From Pelotomaculum sp. (lineage in GTDB: Bacteria; Bacillota; Desulfotomaculia; Desulfotomaculales; Pelotomaculaceae): a stretch of DNA of 5,933 bases. Positions 5,686 through 5,933 of the stretch are shown piece after piece. How positions within the stretch are numbered: the first letter of the stretch is position 1; each line of letters begins with the position of its first letter. A model generated the notes under the pieces. That model was not told the DNA's origin. It worked only from the letters and a program-made list of their open reading frames with translations, and searched no databases. The DNA lies in the NCBI GenBank assembly GCA_003489345.1, contig DNIT01000221.1, forward strand, positions 41,071 to 47,003. The letters are read 5' to 3'. The translations under genes and the position numbers were made by a program.

Positions 5686-5703
5686 AAAGAGAAGAGAGTC
5701 TTT
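5666..5703 (-). terminator. Strong rho-independent terminator of the partial upstream gene
   Basis: A perfect 13-bp stem pairs 5670-5682 with 5691-5703 around an 8-nt loop. On the minus strand it runs into seven T residues (complement of 5666-5672). It begins 9 nt after the stop codon of the partial gene at 5713. On the plus strand the following sequence is CCTTATT, so termination is mainly on the minus strand. Confidence 0.9.
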
Positions 5704-5712
5704 CCTTATTAT

Positions 5713-5933
5713 CTATTGATTAATTTCTGATAACTTATCAGAAAGCTGCTGGTTTCTTTCTTGCAATTGCGCTAAAAGCTGCGGCAGCAGTTCTACTATT
5801 TTTGACTCGTCATTTCCTTCAATCGCTTCTTTGAATTGGCCCATGAGGTTATCAGGTTCGGTCAGCTGTATTTTGAGACGGAAGGAGCGGCCCAGGTCAA
5901 GGCCGAGGCCTTGCAATTGCTCTTGGGCCTGCT
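5713..5933 (-). CDS. 3' part of an unidentified gene, truncated at the window edge
   Basis: The reading frame stays open to the window edge. A TTG at 5914-5916 is possible as a start, but it has no clear ribosome site and the frame continues upstream with Gln/Glu/Ala residues, so the gene most likely begins outside the window. About 73 residues are visible. The segment LGRSFRLKIQLTEPDN looks beta-prone. It is followed by an acidic helix, and the last ~35 residues (VELLPQLLAQLQERNQQLSDKLSE) are Leu/Gln-rich and likely form an amphipathic helix or coiled coil. The product ends in EINQ-stop (TAG) and is followed by a strong terminator. I do not recognise the family, and no function can be given. 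Confidence 0.6.
   Translation of the reverse strand, partial: QAQEQLQGLGLDLGRSFRLKIQLTEPDNLMGQFKEAIEGNDESKIVELLPQLLAQLQERNQQLSDKLSEINQ
5724..5744. repeat. Perfect 21-bp palindrome with a TGATAA-C-TTATCA core
   Basis: TTTCTGATAA (5724-5733) and TTATCAGAAA (5735-5744) are exact reverse complements around C5734. It lies inside the last codons of the partial gene (encoding LSDKLSE), just before its terminator. The core resembles half-sites of Fur boxes (TGATAAT-N-ATTATCA) but is two bases shorter in the centre. It could be an operator or an RNA hairpin, or it may be coincidental. Confidence 0.4.

Noticed and set aside
1..5933. CRISPR array, tRNA/rRNA, insertion sequence or attachment site
   Set aside because: No spaced identical repeats of CRISPR size, no transposase or integrase gene, no terminal inverted repeats and no recognisable RNA gene; nearly all of the window is accounted for by eight genes and short regulatory gaps.

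Overview
The window looks like chromosomal DNA from a Gram-positive, probably anaerobic Bacillota (a Clostridia/Peptococcaceae-type organism is my best guess). The reasons are strong AAGGAGGT-type ribosome binding sites, several GTG/TTG starts, a small 2x[4Fe-4S] ferredoxin, a Fur-family regulator, and a two-component pair that closely resembles Bacillus CssR/CssS. The assignment is inferred from protein style only.

Layout. (1) 1-113 is a regulatory region with four tandem 11-bp A/T-rich units in exact register, a TACAAT -10 box without a -35, a 19-bp palindrome, and a 9-bp inverted repeat whose right arm contains the ribosome binding site. (2) 114-1627, plus strand, is a probable operon: a His-rich protein of unknown function, a ferredoxin with a His-rich N-terminus, and a Fur-family repressor that ends in a terminator hairpin. 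(3) 1729-3617, plus strand, is a histidine kinase/OmpR-type regulator pair joined by an ATGA overlap. The kinase has almost no extracellular part but has a His-rich cytoplasmic N-terminus. (4) 3642-5635, minus strand, is a second pair (regulator first, then kinase, also with an ATGA overlap) recognisable as CssR/CssS-like secretion-stress signalling. It converges on the first pair with 24 bp between stop codons. (5) 5713-5933, minus strand, is the 3' part of an unidentified gene, closed by a strong terminator just before the cssR promoter.

How it may fit together (inference). Three consecutive products on the plus strand (orphan protein, ferredoxin, kinase) carry dense histidine clusters beside a Fur-family metal sensor. 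This suggests a metal- or redox-responsive module in which the His-rich kinase signals to an OmpR-type regulator, and the 11-bp-phased repeats before the first gene have the right form for such a regulator. This unit is the most novel part of the window. The CssRS-like pair is a separate envelope-stress system whose protease targets are not in the window.
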